A stretch of 64,000 bases of DNA from Mycosphaerella arachidis (lineage: Eukaryota > Ascomycota > Dothideomycetes > Mycosphaerellales > Mycosphaerellaceae): NCBI GenBank assembly GCA_001297265.1, contig LIHB01000017.1:1-64000 (forward strand), written 5' to 3'. Made by a program: the position numbers and the translations under genes. The notes below the pieces were generated by a model. It ran no database searches, was not told the origin of the DNA, and was given only the letters and a program-made list of their open reading frames with translations. Below, piece by piece: positions 21,390 to 34,602 of this stretch (the first letter of the stretch is position 1; every line of letters starts with the position of its first letter).

Positions 21390-22976
21390 CTACGGAGTAG
21401 GGCAAGTGGCCTGGAAGGGCGCTTGTTGGGAAGACGGCCGCGTGGAGTACTGTGATTCTCTTGACCAGAGCCTCTCGGTAACAGCTCCCAGCTCTTTTTC
21501 CAGCTCCTCGAAGTTGGTATATTCGTACACGGGATGACTGTTCAGTACAGCTTTCGACAACGGCCGCGGTAGCGAAGGTGTAGTGAGGTTTCCAGGCCCG
21601 TCGCTTTGTATTAATGGCGAGAGTCCAACCGTGTCTTGCTTGATGTTCGGAGCCCGGCCGCAGGTGAGCCTGGTGGTGAATAAGAGCTCGAGAACTTGAT
21701 CCACTTCCGTAGCCAGTCCGCCTTGTCAAGGCTCATGCCAGGCTTCAGGCAAGCTTTCACGATGGCAGATAGTACTGGCTCTTGCAGTTGCTGCGGCAGT
21801 CTTCACCTTCGTGCCGCAAGTGCTGTTTGGCACTGTTCCGCTCTCTCAACGCGTCACCGTCCTCGAGATAGCGTCCAGCTTTGCGGCGATTGAACTCGAG
21901 CTCATGCTGCTGGTAGGACTTTGTGGTGTCACCGGCCTTGTGGATGCAGTTGGCGAGCTGCAGCAGGATGTCGAAAAAGCCTCGGGATCTGTAACACGAG
22001 ATACCGACTAGGAACAGCTCAACGGCTTGCTCTAGCACTTTGAGCCATTCGTATACTCCATCGACTCCTCGCGCCACGACCAGCTCTCTCATGACATCGT
22101 CGAGGCCAATGAGGTTAATCTATTCAAGTATAGCACAGTTACCTATTGATATCAGCAAGGAGAGCTCATGGGGGCTCTCCTTATCCGTCTTGATATGTGT
22201 TAGCGTCGCGTGAAGTAGTCGTATCTTCTATTTTTTGATCATTGCCGCCTCCTCTTTCCATCTACCATCTTTGCTAGTAATCATCTCGGAGGTGATGTAC
22301 CTGGACTTAAAGGATTCCTCTGCTCATAGTCGCTTCTCTAGAGGGCGATGGGACAAAGTTCGGAGATCGACGACACCTCCTCCTGCTGACGAGGTCTTGG
22401 GAACAGTTCGCGCGGTGGCCTCGACTCCGGACCGTTTGGGTGAACGGTCAAGATCTCGCCGATCAAAGGGTTTGTGCGCCTCCCAGTGTTATTCCTCGGT
22501 GGTTCAAATGTAAATTCATTAGAAGATGGAGGCGTATGCATATTGACGGATGAGCTTTGTGCCATGGGCCACTGAGGATCCCGTCGCTTTGTCGCGTAGC
22601 TGTTAGATCGCCAATGAACTCTCGCAGCAGTTCAAGAGACAAGAGTGGTGAGACGCGACGGTTGTTCTGCAGATCGCCGGTCGGCGGCGGAAAGATGTGT
22701 CTTGTGTATGAGGTGCGACACTATATCGTCGAGGGACGTCGTGCTTTGTGCGTGCTTCGGACCACGAAATTCTTGGCCCGAGTTTGCCAATCCCCGGGAC
22801 GAAGTTCCACATGTCACGCTCGCGCAACGATTCACCTTCGAGATATAGTCCGATAGATCCATCAAGTACGAATGATGTGTATTGATGTCCAAAGTCACGG
22901 TGCCTTCGTCAGTCGGGGATGCGCCTAAGCCTGACAGAGTGCCTTGTACTGCAATCATCTTATTAGTGTGTTCCAT
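21390..22976 (-). pseudogene. Eroded gene of unknown family
   Basis: From an ATG at 22976 a codon-like frame runs to 22338 with one TGA at 22634-22632. After a gap, a second frame (about 22280-21757) contains LIGLDDVMRELVVARGVDGVYEW and a helical stretch LLQLANCIHKAGD. It is broken by TAG at 22230-22228 and 22122-22120. A third frame follows at 21704-21390. The middle part looks like an alpha-helical repeat region, but no domain can be named. Stops and frame changes make a working gene unlikely, though unrecognised introns could explain some of them. Confidence 0.45.
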
Positions 22977-23277
22977 CCTCGAGCTCTCCGTTAGTACCAC
23001 CAAACTGGTTGCTCATTCTCGGCAGCACGACATCACAGAGTGTCTAAGAATAGTGCTGCAACAATGACGGTGCGCCATGTCGACAAAGAGAGCTGCGTAT
23101 TATACAATGCAGCATTGTCTCGCTTTGTAGCTAGGGTCAACAGCTTCCATTGAGACTCGTACGCAATATACCTGCAGGCCCCTTCCAGCAATACTCTATC
23201 ATGCTAGTCCGTTCCTCAAGATCTCCCACTTACTTTGCCCTGTATATCTCATTCTATACACATACTATTCTTCTACT

Positions 23278-23877
23278 ATGTATACCCCAAGGCTGGTCCT
23301 TCCCCTCCTCTCTGCCCTCGCGGCAGCAGCACCAACCTCGATCGAACCCATGTCAACGCGCGGCAGCATCGACCGCGGCAACACCAACACCATCAAACTC
23401 CACGTCTACAACAACTGCCCCTTCCCCAAGTCTGTAGCAATCTACCAAATCACCTCCGACTTCAAAATGCTTGAGAAGTACGCACCTGTCTCCCTAGCCG
23501 CCAACGGTGGTACAACCATTATCAAAGCGGACTACAAAGCTCTTGGGATGCGTCTCTCCGGCCATGCTGAGTGGGGCACTGCAGGACAGTGGAAGGCTCA
23601 GGCGCTTTTTGAGTTTGGGTATGGTGAGTATATGGGCGCGAAGGGGACTGCTTACAATCTATCTGTAATGGAGGGGAGTGATGCTGATATTGGGATTGGG
23701 GTTTATCCTATTGCTAATGGAAAAGGCAGCGGGACTTGTGCGAGTAAGACTTGCTTTCCTTGGAATTGTCCGCTGGATCAGGGCTGGACGAACCCGGATC
23801 AGATCAAGGATGGGAGTCCGGCTGACACGGTTTGTTATAAGGGCAAGACGGATTTAAAGGTGGTGTTCTGCCCCTGA
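23278..23877 (+). CDS. Secreted thaumatin-like protein
   Basis: A single-exon gene of 199 residues. Residues 1-18 are a signal peptide (MYTPRLVLPLLSALAAAA). The mature part begins its fold with IKLHVYNNCPFPKSVAIYQ, the usual first beta-strand region of thaumatin-like and osmotin-like proteins. It has six cysteines in total: NNC near the start, a cluster GTC..KTC..WNC, then TVC and VFC at the very C-terminus, so three disulphides are possible. It is shorter than plant thaumatins and typical of small fungal family members. Some relatives bind or cleave beta-glucan; activity cannot be assumed here. It stands alone between an eroded gene and a minus-strand gene. Confidence 0.8.
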   Translation: MYTPRLVLPLLSALAAAAPTSIEPMSTRGSIDRGNTNTIKLHVYNNCPFPKSVAIYQITSDFKMLEKYAPVSLAANGGTTIIKADYKALGMRLSGHAEWGTAGQWKAQALFEFGYGEYMGAKGTAYNLSVMEGSDADIGIGVYPIANGKGSGTCASKTCFPWNCPLDQGWTNPDQIKDGSPADTVCYKGKTDLKVVFCP

Positions 23878-24173
23878 TGGATATATGCCTTACTTAACGT
23901 GTAGTCAAGTAGCATGTACGCCATTCATCCCACTACTGTCAAGAACGTGCCAGTTCCCTTCCTACAACGTCACGGTGAGCAGTCTAGCAGTGCCTCCCTG
24001 GCAGATCAGCAAAGCAGTCGAATGCACCACGCCGCAGGAAATGGATCTCGCAGCGCTCAACGCGCGATCCAGCAGCTATGTATCATGCTCTTCTCGATCT
24101 CACAGTGCGTGGGTCGACATTCTGCTCTTCTGGTATCCTGCCGCTTTCTACGCGCTTCCCCTTTTCACATATT

Positions 24174-24714
24174 CTACTCCTCTGAGGTCTTGCCGAAGAC
24201 GTTCTTGAACACCTCCTCGACCTTATCCGCCACGTATCGCTTGTTTGTGTCTCTGAATGCCTGAGCCGCGGTGGCGAGGCACTTCTTTGCCGTCTCGCGA
24301 TCGTCGCCGGAAGGGTCCTGGAGCTCTGTGGCGACCTGGTCATCACATTAGCTATCTTCTGATCTCACGTGCAGTGCATATGCTTACCTCGACACGTGCG
24401 AATCCCGCGGAAGCAAGTTTCTCCTCCGCTGGTGGAACGCCAGTATTGAGGGCGATGGTGGCGGAGATGGCGTCCTGAAATTCCTTCTCGCCGCAGGTGT
24501 CGATGCCAATCTGGCGGATGTTCTCAGCGTCGCCCTTGCGGCCCAGGTTCATGAGGGCGGACCAGGAGCCGATCAAGTTCTTGTCGGCGGTACGGTTGTT
24601 GTCGAACATGACGAGGGCGTGATCGACGTGTCTGTTCTTGATCGGTTCGTGGTTGGTGGCGGCGGCTTCGTTGACGACTTGGTCAAGAGCAGCGTTGGTA
24701 GTGTTGGTGGTGGA
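24174..24714 (-). CDS. Small conserved-looking helical protein, 5' end uncertain
   Basis: The exon ending at 24388 and the exon 24335-24174 are joined in phase 0 across a 52 bp intron with ideal signals (GTAAGC, GCTAATG branch region, CCAG). From the only in-frame ATG (24609) the product has 127 residues, but the codon-like frame continues upstream through NAALDQVVNEAAATNHEPI to about 24714. The true start therefore probably lies in an unrecognised upstream exon. The sequence is Lys/Asp/Glu/Ala-rich and amphipathic (ETAKKCLATAAQAFRDTNKRYVADKVEEVFKNVFG), suggesting a small soluble helical protein. No signal peptide is visible in the part that can be read. Family not recognised. Confidence 0.62.
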
Positions 24715-27700
24715 TAAGCAGAATACGAGTGGTGGTAGTAACTCGTTTGTGGGTGTTGTTCACGTGGTGCTGGCTGCGGAGTTTCATGTGCGTTCTTAGT
24801 TGGTTGCACGTGAAGATTGAGTTCGCCGAAGCACAGAACATAAGGTCAAGTCATGCGCATTCACTATTCGCCGTTCACCGAAGGGTAGATACGGCAAGCG
24901 ATACTCACCCGAGCACGACGCGTTGATATTCCGTGCCACTGTCGCTAACGTGCTGCCATGGCAGTGATAGATCCTGCAGACTATCGAGGCGGGACGAATC
25001 TCGTTAGAGCGGCTGACGCATAGGGCAGTGAGGCAGCGAGGAAGAAAAGCATGTGAGATGGGTTTGGGACGAGGCACGACGATATGAACATAATGAATAC
25101 GCTGAGCAACTACACATTGGGAGGGATGTCTGCCGCCATAAAAACCCTCTGACCACGCTCCTGCATTACCTGGTACAAGAAAGTCAAAGGAGGAAATGGT
25201 GGCATTTTGATGTACGAGGACTCCGGCCTGAGAAGCACGAATTGTAGCCGCCCTCAGATTGGGGAGGAGTCCGTCGCATGTTTGGTTTGAGGGAAGGGGA
25301 AGAGGAAGCAGATCGAGAATGACGGCAGTTTTGATCTCGCTGGGCGGATCGATCCGACGCTAACACCGTCTGCGCATATTGTGGTGAACAGGGAGACAGA
25401 ATGGATGTGCAATTTAATGGGCCTTTCATGGGTGAGCGCTGATTAGCGATTGGTGACGGATTGATCTGCATCGATACGCAGTGGCAGAAAGACATAGATT
25501 TACTGCTGAGGACTGCCGTTCACGTACTTGGACAGATATGTTGTCTTCTCACTGGAACCGCAATATCCAAATGGTTAGATGTGTAGTAAATCGCTTTTCA
25601 TCATACGCGTTCATACAATGCTCATTCTCTAGTCCTTCATGCTCTGCTCAACTACTCAATGCAGTTGATCGCCACGCGTGCCCCCGGAAGCCTTTCATCT
25701 TCTCCTGAGGAGAGCCTACCTGTACCTTGTTGCGCTTCCAATAATTCCTGCAACGACGAACAACGATGCGTGCATTCTCAACGAGCAACCGGACGAACTC
25801 TTCCCATCTGTCCGCCATGTCCTGCCGCATGGATCGTCGGATCACTCGTGCAGCATCACTCCCGGCCGCAGACCAGAACAATCGACCTCGTCGCTTCTGC
25901 TCCCGCCAATTTCAGCATCCGCTCGAGTCTGCAGAAGCTGTAGACGGGGCCAGGCTTACCATGTAGCAATCGACGGGCATTACAGTGAGAAACCCGGTGT
26001 TGCAGGAGGAAATATCAACAAGAGGTGGAGTCGCATATGATAATATGCAGTGGCTTGAAAGAGGTGGATGATAGCCCCGATTATCGGCCGACTCGAATAT
26101 ATTGCCGCACGAGGAAGTGAAGTCCGCCAGGAGGAGGATGTTATCACGCGCGTAACCGCTTAACCGCCCAAGCTGGACATGACTTGGTTGATTCCAGCTC
26201 GATGTGCTGGGCATCAAGGCGAGTCCACGTCAAATGCGAAAGCCGTATCCGTACGTGCGGACTGATCTAGCAAGCGAGGAACGCGTCTTGACTTGGAGCC
26301 GCCACACGAGCATCAAGCATGCGCTCTGGATATGACGTGAGACAGGATTGACGCTCATATTCTATTATGCAGCAAACTCTGTGCCATGGAAGTGTGGCGA
26401 AGACGGCATACAACATTTGTGACTGGAATACCTCAGACTAGAGACGATTGCGTGCCTTACGGGCTGCTGCTCGACCCGTTGCACCACTATACGAGACCCT
26501 TTGCTGCAAGATGATCGAGCGAAGCTCATGAAAAAACAACAACCTTGACAGTGTCCAAAGCATCGACCTTGTTGTGCACATACTCTGCCCCAAGAACTGT
26601 ATCATTTTGCAACTGTTGTACACGGCATCTATGCAGCAGGACTGCCAAACTGCCGTAGGATCCATCGGGGTACCCTCATCGTACCCACATTCCCAAGTTG
26701 AGGCGCCTGCACGAGGACGGGAACCACTACGGGATCGTGCCTGTTCCACATATTCCGATCGACGGAGGCAACCATGGACCGCTATCTTCGACTTGGAAAG
26801 ACCGCAATAGATCTGTTGGCCTCAGCATTGCTGATGAGCCAAGAGAGTAGGCGGGCGCATATGTTTTGTTCTGTACGCGGGTAGAGATAAGGCAAGGGAA
26901 TGAGTATCGAGATACGACATGTTGGAAAAAACATTTGAGAGAGGCCTTTTTGACACCGTGGAGGAGTTCCCTTGGCTAGTACGCACCTTCTGAGTCCAGA
27001 GGAGGAGGATGAAAACATTGAGAGGCCTTTCTTGCATAATGATTAAAGCTACGCAGAAAGAGGGAGCGCTGCATGGACAGGGGCTCACGGGACATGTCGG
27101 TACTTAGATACGACGAGATGATATTGGTCTTGCAGTAGGGCGTGATACAAATCCTGGCAGTCATTGTCTCCGGATTGTCGATCTTCGACGCGCTTATAGT
27201 CAGCACAACACCAATGCGTGAGAAGTCAACGCTTTCTTGTACCCTCTTTCCAGCACTTCAACTTGCCGCCTCGCAGGATCCTGCTCGCCATCTTAGAGTG
27301 AGACTTGCGAGTGTGCCAGATCCTTGAAAACGAGCGACTCAAAGTGAAATTTCGTGCTTAAGACATCCTTTAGCAAATTGAATTTCCGACCCGCTTCGCT
27401 GGTCAGCGTCTGAGGTGCTCTAGGTCGAACATGCGCTCGTCTCGATTCGCGAAGCTCTTGTCTCGCGGATCTTGATGAAGAAAGCTGGTCGAGCTGAACC
27501 CTTGATGCCGTTGGATTTCACAGATTCTCACGTTACTTTCTTTCAGGGAGTACGAGCTACACCGGCTTTGGAATCGTTACTGTTAGACCATCACATCGAG
27601 TACTGTTGATTTGCGGCCCGTGTTGGTGTCCTGAGTGATTGAAGTCGCGCATCCAGTTTGAAGGTCAGCATCGTGGCTGTCTCAACCTCGTGATTCCGCA

Positions 27701-28498
27701 CAACATCACCATTCCAGCTCTGGCTATTGATCAAACCGCATCAGCTTTTGCATGAAGAACATACTGCTGTCATCTGTATCGATCCCGCATCGCTGCCGGC
27801 GGCTTTTCAGCTTTTTGCCGAAGGCACGTGCAAGCCAAGACCAGGACTTTTGGTCAGCAGCTGGCTCTTAGCATCCTTTCTTTCATCCATTAAGCTTCAC
27901 TTGTGTCAAATCCTCATGAAATAAATTATCTCTTGTGTCAGGTCCCATGTCAGTCCCGCCCAGCGAGCACAAAACTCCAGCCCTCTCCGTCTTTGCTTCC
28001 TCTTTTCTTTCTCCTTCATGTAGCGGACAGGCAGAGCAGAGCAAGTGTAGGAAAGGGAGGACAACAGGTCGCTACCAAGGCAGTTTGTACTTTGAGTTTT
28101 GATCGGATACTGGGCCTTGTCCACCTGTGTCTCGTTCACACAACCAATTTCTGAAACCGCACTTCTTTTCATCATGTCGTTGGCTTCGTGCTGGCACTTG
28201 GAGAAGAAGATCATCCTCTGTAACATCGTCGTTGACAGGTATTGCTCATCGCCTGTTCTTTGCGTCTCTACGTCTAGATCTCTTCCTTGGGCGCTATCGA
28301 GGTGGTCTGCATCTCGAAGTTGTGAAGATACATCTGACAGTTTCGAGGATATCTCGGTCGAGGTGTCTGCTGCTGACATTGGCCATGGCGCCGATCTTTG
28401 CGACCTCATGCTGCCTGCTGTTCCTGTACGTCTCTGCAAACCACATGTCGTTTGGCATTTCTATCAATAACTTGCCGTAACTATCAGTCTGTCAGGTG
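24715..28498. other. 3.8 kb gene-poor region
   Basis: Only short overlapping frames on both strands. A minus-strand frame near 28386-27906 begins with an ATG (MSAADTSTEISSKLSD) and reads for about 160 codons, but it is matched by an equally long plus-strand frame and has no domain, so it is not called. No transposon domain, RNA gene or long repeat was seen. Confidence 0.4.
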
Positions 28499-28860
28499 TT
28501 ACCACGACATGATCTCGATTGGACGGAGTCTCGGCGCTGAGCAACACCACGCCCACAAGTCCGCTTCACGGCCTAGGCGGTTTTCAGACTCCGCCTCGAA
28601 GCCCTGACCCTCTCTTGCAGTAAAGTACTCGTCCGGTGAACAGCCGCACATACCCAATCGTGTTCCACGGGACACTGACCACATCCATCGCGCGACCTCA
28701 ACAATACACTCGATCAACTCATGAAGCCGGATGTCCATGTCGACCAATCTAAGAACCTCCACGGAGTGCACTGGCGGATGAACAAGACCTACACACGGAC
28801 AAAACTCCGTGGCAATAGCCGGACTCGATGGGAAGCGGATACTAGCGGGCGATAGAAAGA
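28499..28860 (-). pseudogene. Fragment of an unknown gene
   Basis: A minus-strand frame without an initial ATG reads about 120 codons, including GLVHPPVHSVEVLRLVDMDI and HELIECIVEVARWMWSVSRG, which has the hydrophobic periodicity of a real protein. An ATG-led frame (MAASSTLSIAR) just upstream is in another phase, so either an intron or a frameshift separates them. No domain recognised. Confidence 0.3.
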
Positions 28861-29633
28861 GTAGACGAGGCGGCCATGGAGGCAGAGCATATCACACAAG
28901 CTAAAGGAGTCCACGATTGGGACGATGTACGTGAATCGCGGGCAAGAAATCTATGAAAGGACGCAGATTGGATTTATGGACTGAATGACGCGTTTCTGAG
29001 ATATATCCACGGGCAGATGAGAGTGCACTGAGAGCTACTATCCTTGAGCTTACTGAAGTAATCGCGGCGTCGTGAGACTGGCTGGTGAGTCCAGACGGAA
29101 GCTATATTGCTAGCAATAGTTGATGAGAAAGTTGATAGCACTGATTACGGCAGCACTCACCGTCAAGGCGTGCCTGGCAGTTGGACATCGTAGTCACCAT
29201 CTTTGCCGCCTCGCATCAGGCGCCATTCAGCCCTTTAACACGAGCCCATAACGTCCATTGGGATTCACGAAGCCTTCCTGCGTGCCCAGAATCGCGAGGT
29301 CACCCCAGGAATCAGTCGAGCATAGACTGTACAGAGTAGCAAGGTTGAGGTGCAGGAAGCGCACAAGTCAGCACAGCACATTAGGTTGGAATGGAGCGGG
29401 GACGACATGCGAAAAACACCAGCACCGAAGGCTGAGTTTGGACGTGAAGAATCTGATGTGCCGTGCGGACACCCTTGTTGGCAGATAATGTGAAGAAGTC
29501 CTCAGACCTCGTACGTTCACCAAAAGGCGTTGCAGCGCTTCACTCAGGGAATGAAGAGTCGACATCGGAAAGAAATCATGAGACTACACAACAATCGTAC
29601 TTCATTGTTCCAAACGAAGGCTCTGCTAGGCTG

Positions 29634-30962
29634 CTATTTCGGTCGATAGACAAACATGCGCCCTATCTCTTCGCAACAATCGATCCCCTTCAGCCATGCT
29701 AGAACTTCCATGATGCTGCATTCAGACCGACAGCGCCATGCCACACCAGGAAGAGTTGATATTGTCATCTGTTCTGGGCTGTAGAAGCTCGCCACTGTGA
29801 TGATGACCACGCCGGAAAGTTGAGAGGCGTGGATGCCGCCTCCGCCGTTGAGAAGCTCGAGTGGTGATGGTGGAGGAGCGCGACCGAAAGACTGCATGGT
29901 TCGAGTGTGGTCGATGGAGATGTACAGATTTCGCCTAGAGTGGCGCACAGACGGAGATGTGGGTAGCAGTAGCTTGAGCTCAGGCTGGGGAGCCGCCTGC
30001 CCTGTCGCAAGACGTGCTGATGGCAGTGACTGTTCCTGATCATGTTGCGGGGCCGATAGAGCGATTGGTCCAGTCAACTCTGGTCGATTTAAGGCAGTCG
30101 AGACGGTAGTTGGGAAGTTTGAGTGTCGAGATAACCAAGCTGAACTTCGTGTGCGCTGGAGTTGACTGCTTCCTGAAGGATGTTGGCTTCTCCGCGCTCA
30201 AGTCTGAGACATCTTGACGAGCGCCGATAGAATAAACTCAGCAGCCTTGAACTTCGGCAGATTGGTGCTTCCCTGCGTTACAATACCGGTCATTGCAGCG
30301 AGCGCGACACTCTGTGGCCGCGCGAGTGTGGCCTCAAGCTCCAAGTGACTTGCTGCAGTCCGGGAGCGGGCATTGTCCTTGAGCTTGGTCTTCTTACCGA
30401 TTCTCACTCCGTCGCGCTCCTTGTTTTGCTCTAAGTGGCAAGTCAGCTGCTTCAGAGTGGCAGGGCTTCCGCTGGCCTCCACTTCAAAGCGTCAGTGACT
30501 CGGTGTTGCAAATTGCTTCGCTCTAGTAAGTCCAAGCTCTTTGAGAGGCCAAGTGACCTATAGGGCTTACAGCGATTCTGGCTCGGCTTCTCGAGAGATG
30601 AGACCTCCGGGCGATACATGCAGCTTCAGCCGGTGTTCGCGCATGACTCTGGCATATAGCATTGAAGAGGCGCCATCTTCGTGGGCGCCGCGATCAGCAT
30701 CCATCGTCTCCTTTTAGTGGTTCTCATGAAGCTCCTAGAGGGAGTCAAGTGTGCTCTGGTGCGTAGGACCAAACTCTCCCTTGGACTCATCCTGCACGAT
30801 CCGACGCAACCACTCGATGTCGTTCTGGAAGTCGCGTTGAGCCCGAGTTAGTACAGGGTAGTTGAGCACAGCAGGTGCAGTGGAGGGGATAGTAGGGTCA
30901 GATGCGTTCCCGTCGTGATCGATCTTGCGTCTTTTCCGCGCCCTACCGACTTCGTCGGTCAT
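29634..30962 (-). pseudogene. Decayed TPR-type or unknown gene with in-frame TAG and TAA
   Basis: From ATG 30962 the frame starts with a basic nuclear-type segment (RARKRRKIDHD) and reaches GEFGPTHQSTLDSL, which resembles the conserved turn of fungal tetratricopeptide repeats. It is then cut by TAG at 30737-30735 and by TAA at 30716-30714, but stays open and codon-like in the same frame to a GTAAGC donor near 30568. The continuation at 30480-30198 is in a phase that does not join without a one-base shift. A further long frame runs 30200-29634. Two stops plus a phase break argue for a pseudogene. Both stops would be Gln codons if one C-to-T change were reversed. Confidence 0.5.
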
Positions 30963-31234
30963 CGATGATGTCGGGTTACCGGTCGCGCGAGCTTGAAAGT
31001 CTGCATGTCGCTTACTCTGTCCCCGGTCTTCGCTTTGCCGGTGGTCCGGAGCAGATAGCGTTGCAGGCTGTGTATGTCCTGAAGGCAGAGACGATGCTTG
31101 GGGTGTAAGTTGCCCTGAATTCCGGGCACTTTACTGGCGCGAGCAGGAGCTCCAGATGCCGGGTTAGCAGTGCCAGTGGTATGGGCTCGTGAGGCAATCG
31201 ACAATATATCATCTCCAGCACGACGCTCATTCCC

Positions 31235-31800
31235 TCAACTACCATCCTTTCTTCCTTGACGAACGCACTCCTCGCACTGGACTTTGGCTCTCACTTCGGA
31301 AGTAGGCTGCAGCACCTCCTGGGGACATCTACGGCACGATTCATAGCCGCCGATTATGCAGTTGAGAAATGTAGCCTTCGGTGATTGTCCGCTGAGTTGT
31401 TTGCGAGCATTGTCGACGTCAATAATGACACGATACTGAGGTGCTCTGTCAGTATATCGTGGTCCGTTGTATCTTAACAAGCAACCCATTGAACGTCTTG
31501 GATGTCTTACTATCGATGTGAAATCTTTCGGGGCTAACCTCTGATTTAAGCCCGTGCAAAAGCACTTGACGAGCGTGAGGGGGATACCTGCTCGACCTGT
31601 AAGGATGCCCCACAAACCGATTCTGAGCGTGTATGTAAATGTGGCAAAGGTTGTGGTTGGCGGTGGATACAAAAGTACCTGAAGATGGCTTTGGTATGAA
31701 GCTTGGTCGGATCCACCTTGAGCTTCACGATCTTCGTGGTAGCGCGCTGGCGTTCTACGATGGCCCGTAACACGTTGAGAGGCAGTTCGAGACCGATCAG
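31235..31800 (-). pseudogene. Possible gene relic, unknown
   Basis: Codon-like pieces on the minus strand, such as NVLRAIVERQRATTKIVKLK near 31750 and a Cys-bearing segment (CRRCPQEV..CEECVRQGRKDG) near 31300-31240, could be exons of one gene with small introns. No consistent full model was found. The paired CxxC motifs suggest a zinc-binding piece. Confidence 0.22.
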
Positions 31801-34602
31801 ACCTGGAAGTGAAGCAACTTGTGTTGATTATTTCATGCCCGAAGCAGACGCAGTGTCCTCTAGTGGGAGAGCAACTGCAGCGTTGTCGAAGGTCGACGAC
31901 CGCTGCCGGGCTCGATTGTGTTACGATGTTGGAGCTTGCTTGACCGCTCGCGGTGGAAAGTGGCTCGTCGTCGATCTACCGTAGCTGTGTCGTCGTTGAA
32001 TGTGTTTGTCCATCATGCATCGCTGCGTCCGAAGCCCCACGAGATATGCTCTGCTTCACGACAATGCGCTTGTCTGCGATGTGTGAGTGGTGTGATTTTG
32101 GTGAGTCGGGATCTGCACTGTTGCACTTATCAGCAGTAGTTCTGGTCCTATGCTTGTGGTATGCATACCCAGCTTCGTGTTCCGCGGTTTCCTTGGACCC
32201 ATCAGGCGCGATCAAATGCATCGTGCTGAGTAGTCGTGTTGATTTAGATGTCTCTGGTGCAGTTCAGATTGAGCAAGACCGAGAGGAGAGTTGTGGGCTG
32301 CATGCAGTTCTGTTGCAGCGCTAGCACCACTTCCGTGCATCGGGCTCCCCGTGCACTCACAGAAGGGTTCCTGAATACCGAGGCCAGTCACAGATTCTGA
32401 CACCCACGCAACTGACTACGAAGCTGGCGACAAAGAAGAATGAAGAGCCTCGCTGGTTCGACAGCGCGAGGTTCACACTCATTCACATGCTTTTGCAAGC
32501 CTGAGGCAATCTTCCGGGTAGAAAACTCATTACCGGTTCATTTTGGCGCCAGCGAAACATAAAGATGATTGAAATCCCTCTTCCCTTGTATCTTCACTCT
32601 TTCTCAATACACCTCGCCTTCACCACTCGGTCCGCCACATTGCTTGGCTACAGTGGGCAGAAGGGCTCCGCGCCCGGCCAGCGCGTGACTGATCACAATC
32701 CGTCGATGATCTCGAGAGCCTTTGGGACATCGCACACTCGATGACAGTCCGCGGCAGCGACACCACTTCCAACCCATTGCTGTGTCAGGCGTAGTCCGGC
32801 AGCGTCGGTATTCGCCCTGAGCACGTTGGACGTCGAGTCCGTAGTATGCCGTACAAAGGGTTCTTTCTTCTGTGGAGATGTCTCGCCTCGCTAGCAAGAC
32901 TGTTCTTTGCTAGGATTGGTCTCTCACAGATCCTTCGCGTATTCCGCGAGTTGGTGACGATCGAGGACAGCTGTCAATCGATGCCGACATGACCGAATAT
33001 CCACTCCAGGCAGCATGGAACCTCCCGATTATCGAAGCCTGAGACCACCATCAATCAAGTTGCAGTGGACACGCCGGCATTCACCTACAGCACAACCCCC
33101 TCGCAGCATGTCTTGTCTTTCCCGAAAGACCTCGACACCCACGCTGCCCTCGCCGCCGCATCTCCCGAGAAATCGGAAGGTTGCGACCGACCTCTGGCTT
33201 CAACACCAGACAAAAGCAAATTGACTTCTTCTCGCAGCGGCGACCGGTGGGATGGCGCCAGATATAGTAGGTAGTCCTTTGCTAGGGTGTCGGTGCTCTG
33301 TCGAAAAGCGAATAACTAAAGCCTAACACCGGTCACGTCATCCGATTGGTGAGGGTGCAAGCACATGCTGTCTCGAACTGCCAGGTACCGAGCACCAGTG
33401 TGTGTTTGTACGCCTCAAGAAGAGTGTGGCTCCGCCTGGCAAGGCGGGCACGGACGTTGCTCTCTTTTATTCTTTCTTTTCCATCGTCTTTGTCGCCACG
33501 TGACATTATGGCGGATATGAAGGCTCTGTCGTGTCGACACCTCATTGATAGCCACTTCCTCCTGTGAAGTATTCGCTGCACAGACCTCGCTGCCTCAGCT
33601 TGAAAGGCGGTGATCGAAAGTCCTTGCAGGCAGCTCCTTGGCTGCGGAGGATATCACACGGCCGACAAATGCCATGTATTCCTTCATCACTCCCGTCCTC
33701 CCAACACCGCCAGCTGCCACAGATAGCACTTTCTCGAGCTACTCTGATGCGAGCACCAATCTGGGCAAGAAACTCTCCCATGAAAACGGCCAGGTTGACT
33801 ACGACATGCTTCCCGGCGCAGGCTCAAGAGCCGGACATGGAAGGTAATGTTACCTCTTGCGGCCACATGTAGCAACGTCTCTTCCTGTTGTATCACTCTC
33901 CGCTCTTGTACCCTAGGCTACCACCCATCTGCCCCAGACGCAGCGGCCATAGTTTTAATCAATTGCAGATGAGGGCATAAACCACGACGAACCGTCGGCA
34001 GCGTAGTTGCATATAGATCATCTCCACACTCAAAAGTCGTAGATGTGATATTTAGGACCAGAGAAGAGGGTTAGAATCCATGGGTCAACGCCAGGATGCG
34101 AACCATCTCCCCTGTGTCGCAATCGGTCCCATTCCGATACAAATCTAGCGACTCTTCCCGTTCGACATTTCGATTTCGACGTTCGGACGGGATTGTCCCT
34201 GTAGCGATTTACGCTGGACTGGCGTATACATACCGTCATGCGTCCAAAACTTCGAAACTGGCGCTGAGGGTCTCTGGTGGATAAATGTATGCCACGAGAC
34301 TCGTGTCCGTCGGTGATGAAGGAGGGAAGTCTCAGCACGACTGGGCTTATGATCAGCATTTCGTCCCATACACTATGATTCATAAGTGATTCATATACAA
34401 TGACAAAATCTCCATTCGTGCCCACACGTCGTGGGCACTTTTCCCCAATCCACAACCCAAATAAACACCACAATCGCCCATCGCTGAAGAAAGCCCACAT
34501 AATATGGCCCCTCGCATCAACATGATTTCATCAACATTACCCACACATCATGTATATATGTCCTGACACCATATACCACCCCCCTCCCATCCACTGATCA
34601 TC
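31801..34602. other. 2.8 kb gene-poor region
   Basis: No exon with a start, splice logic or domain could be supported on either strand. The last 300 bases before 34603 are A/T- and C-rich and probably contain the 3' end of the downstream minus-strand gene. Confidence 0.4.

Noticed and set aside
27906..28439. 177-codon minus frame with ATG at 28386
   Set aside because: An equally long plus-strand frame overlaps it and neither has a domain or splice support; not called as a gene.
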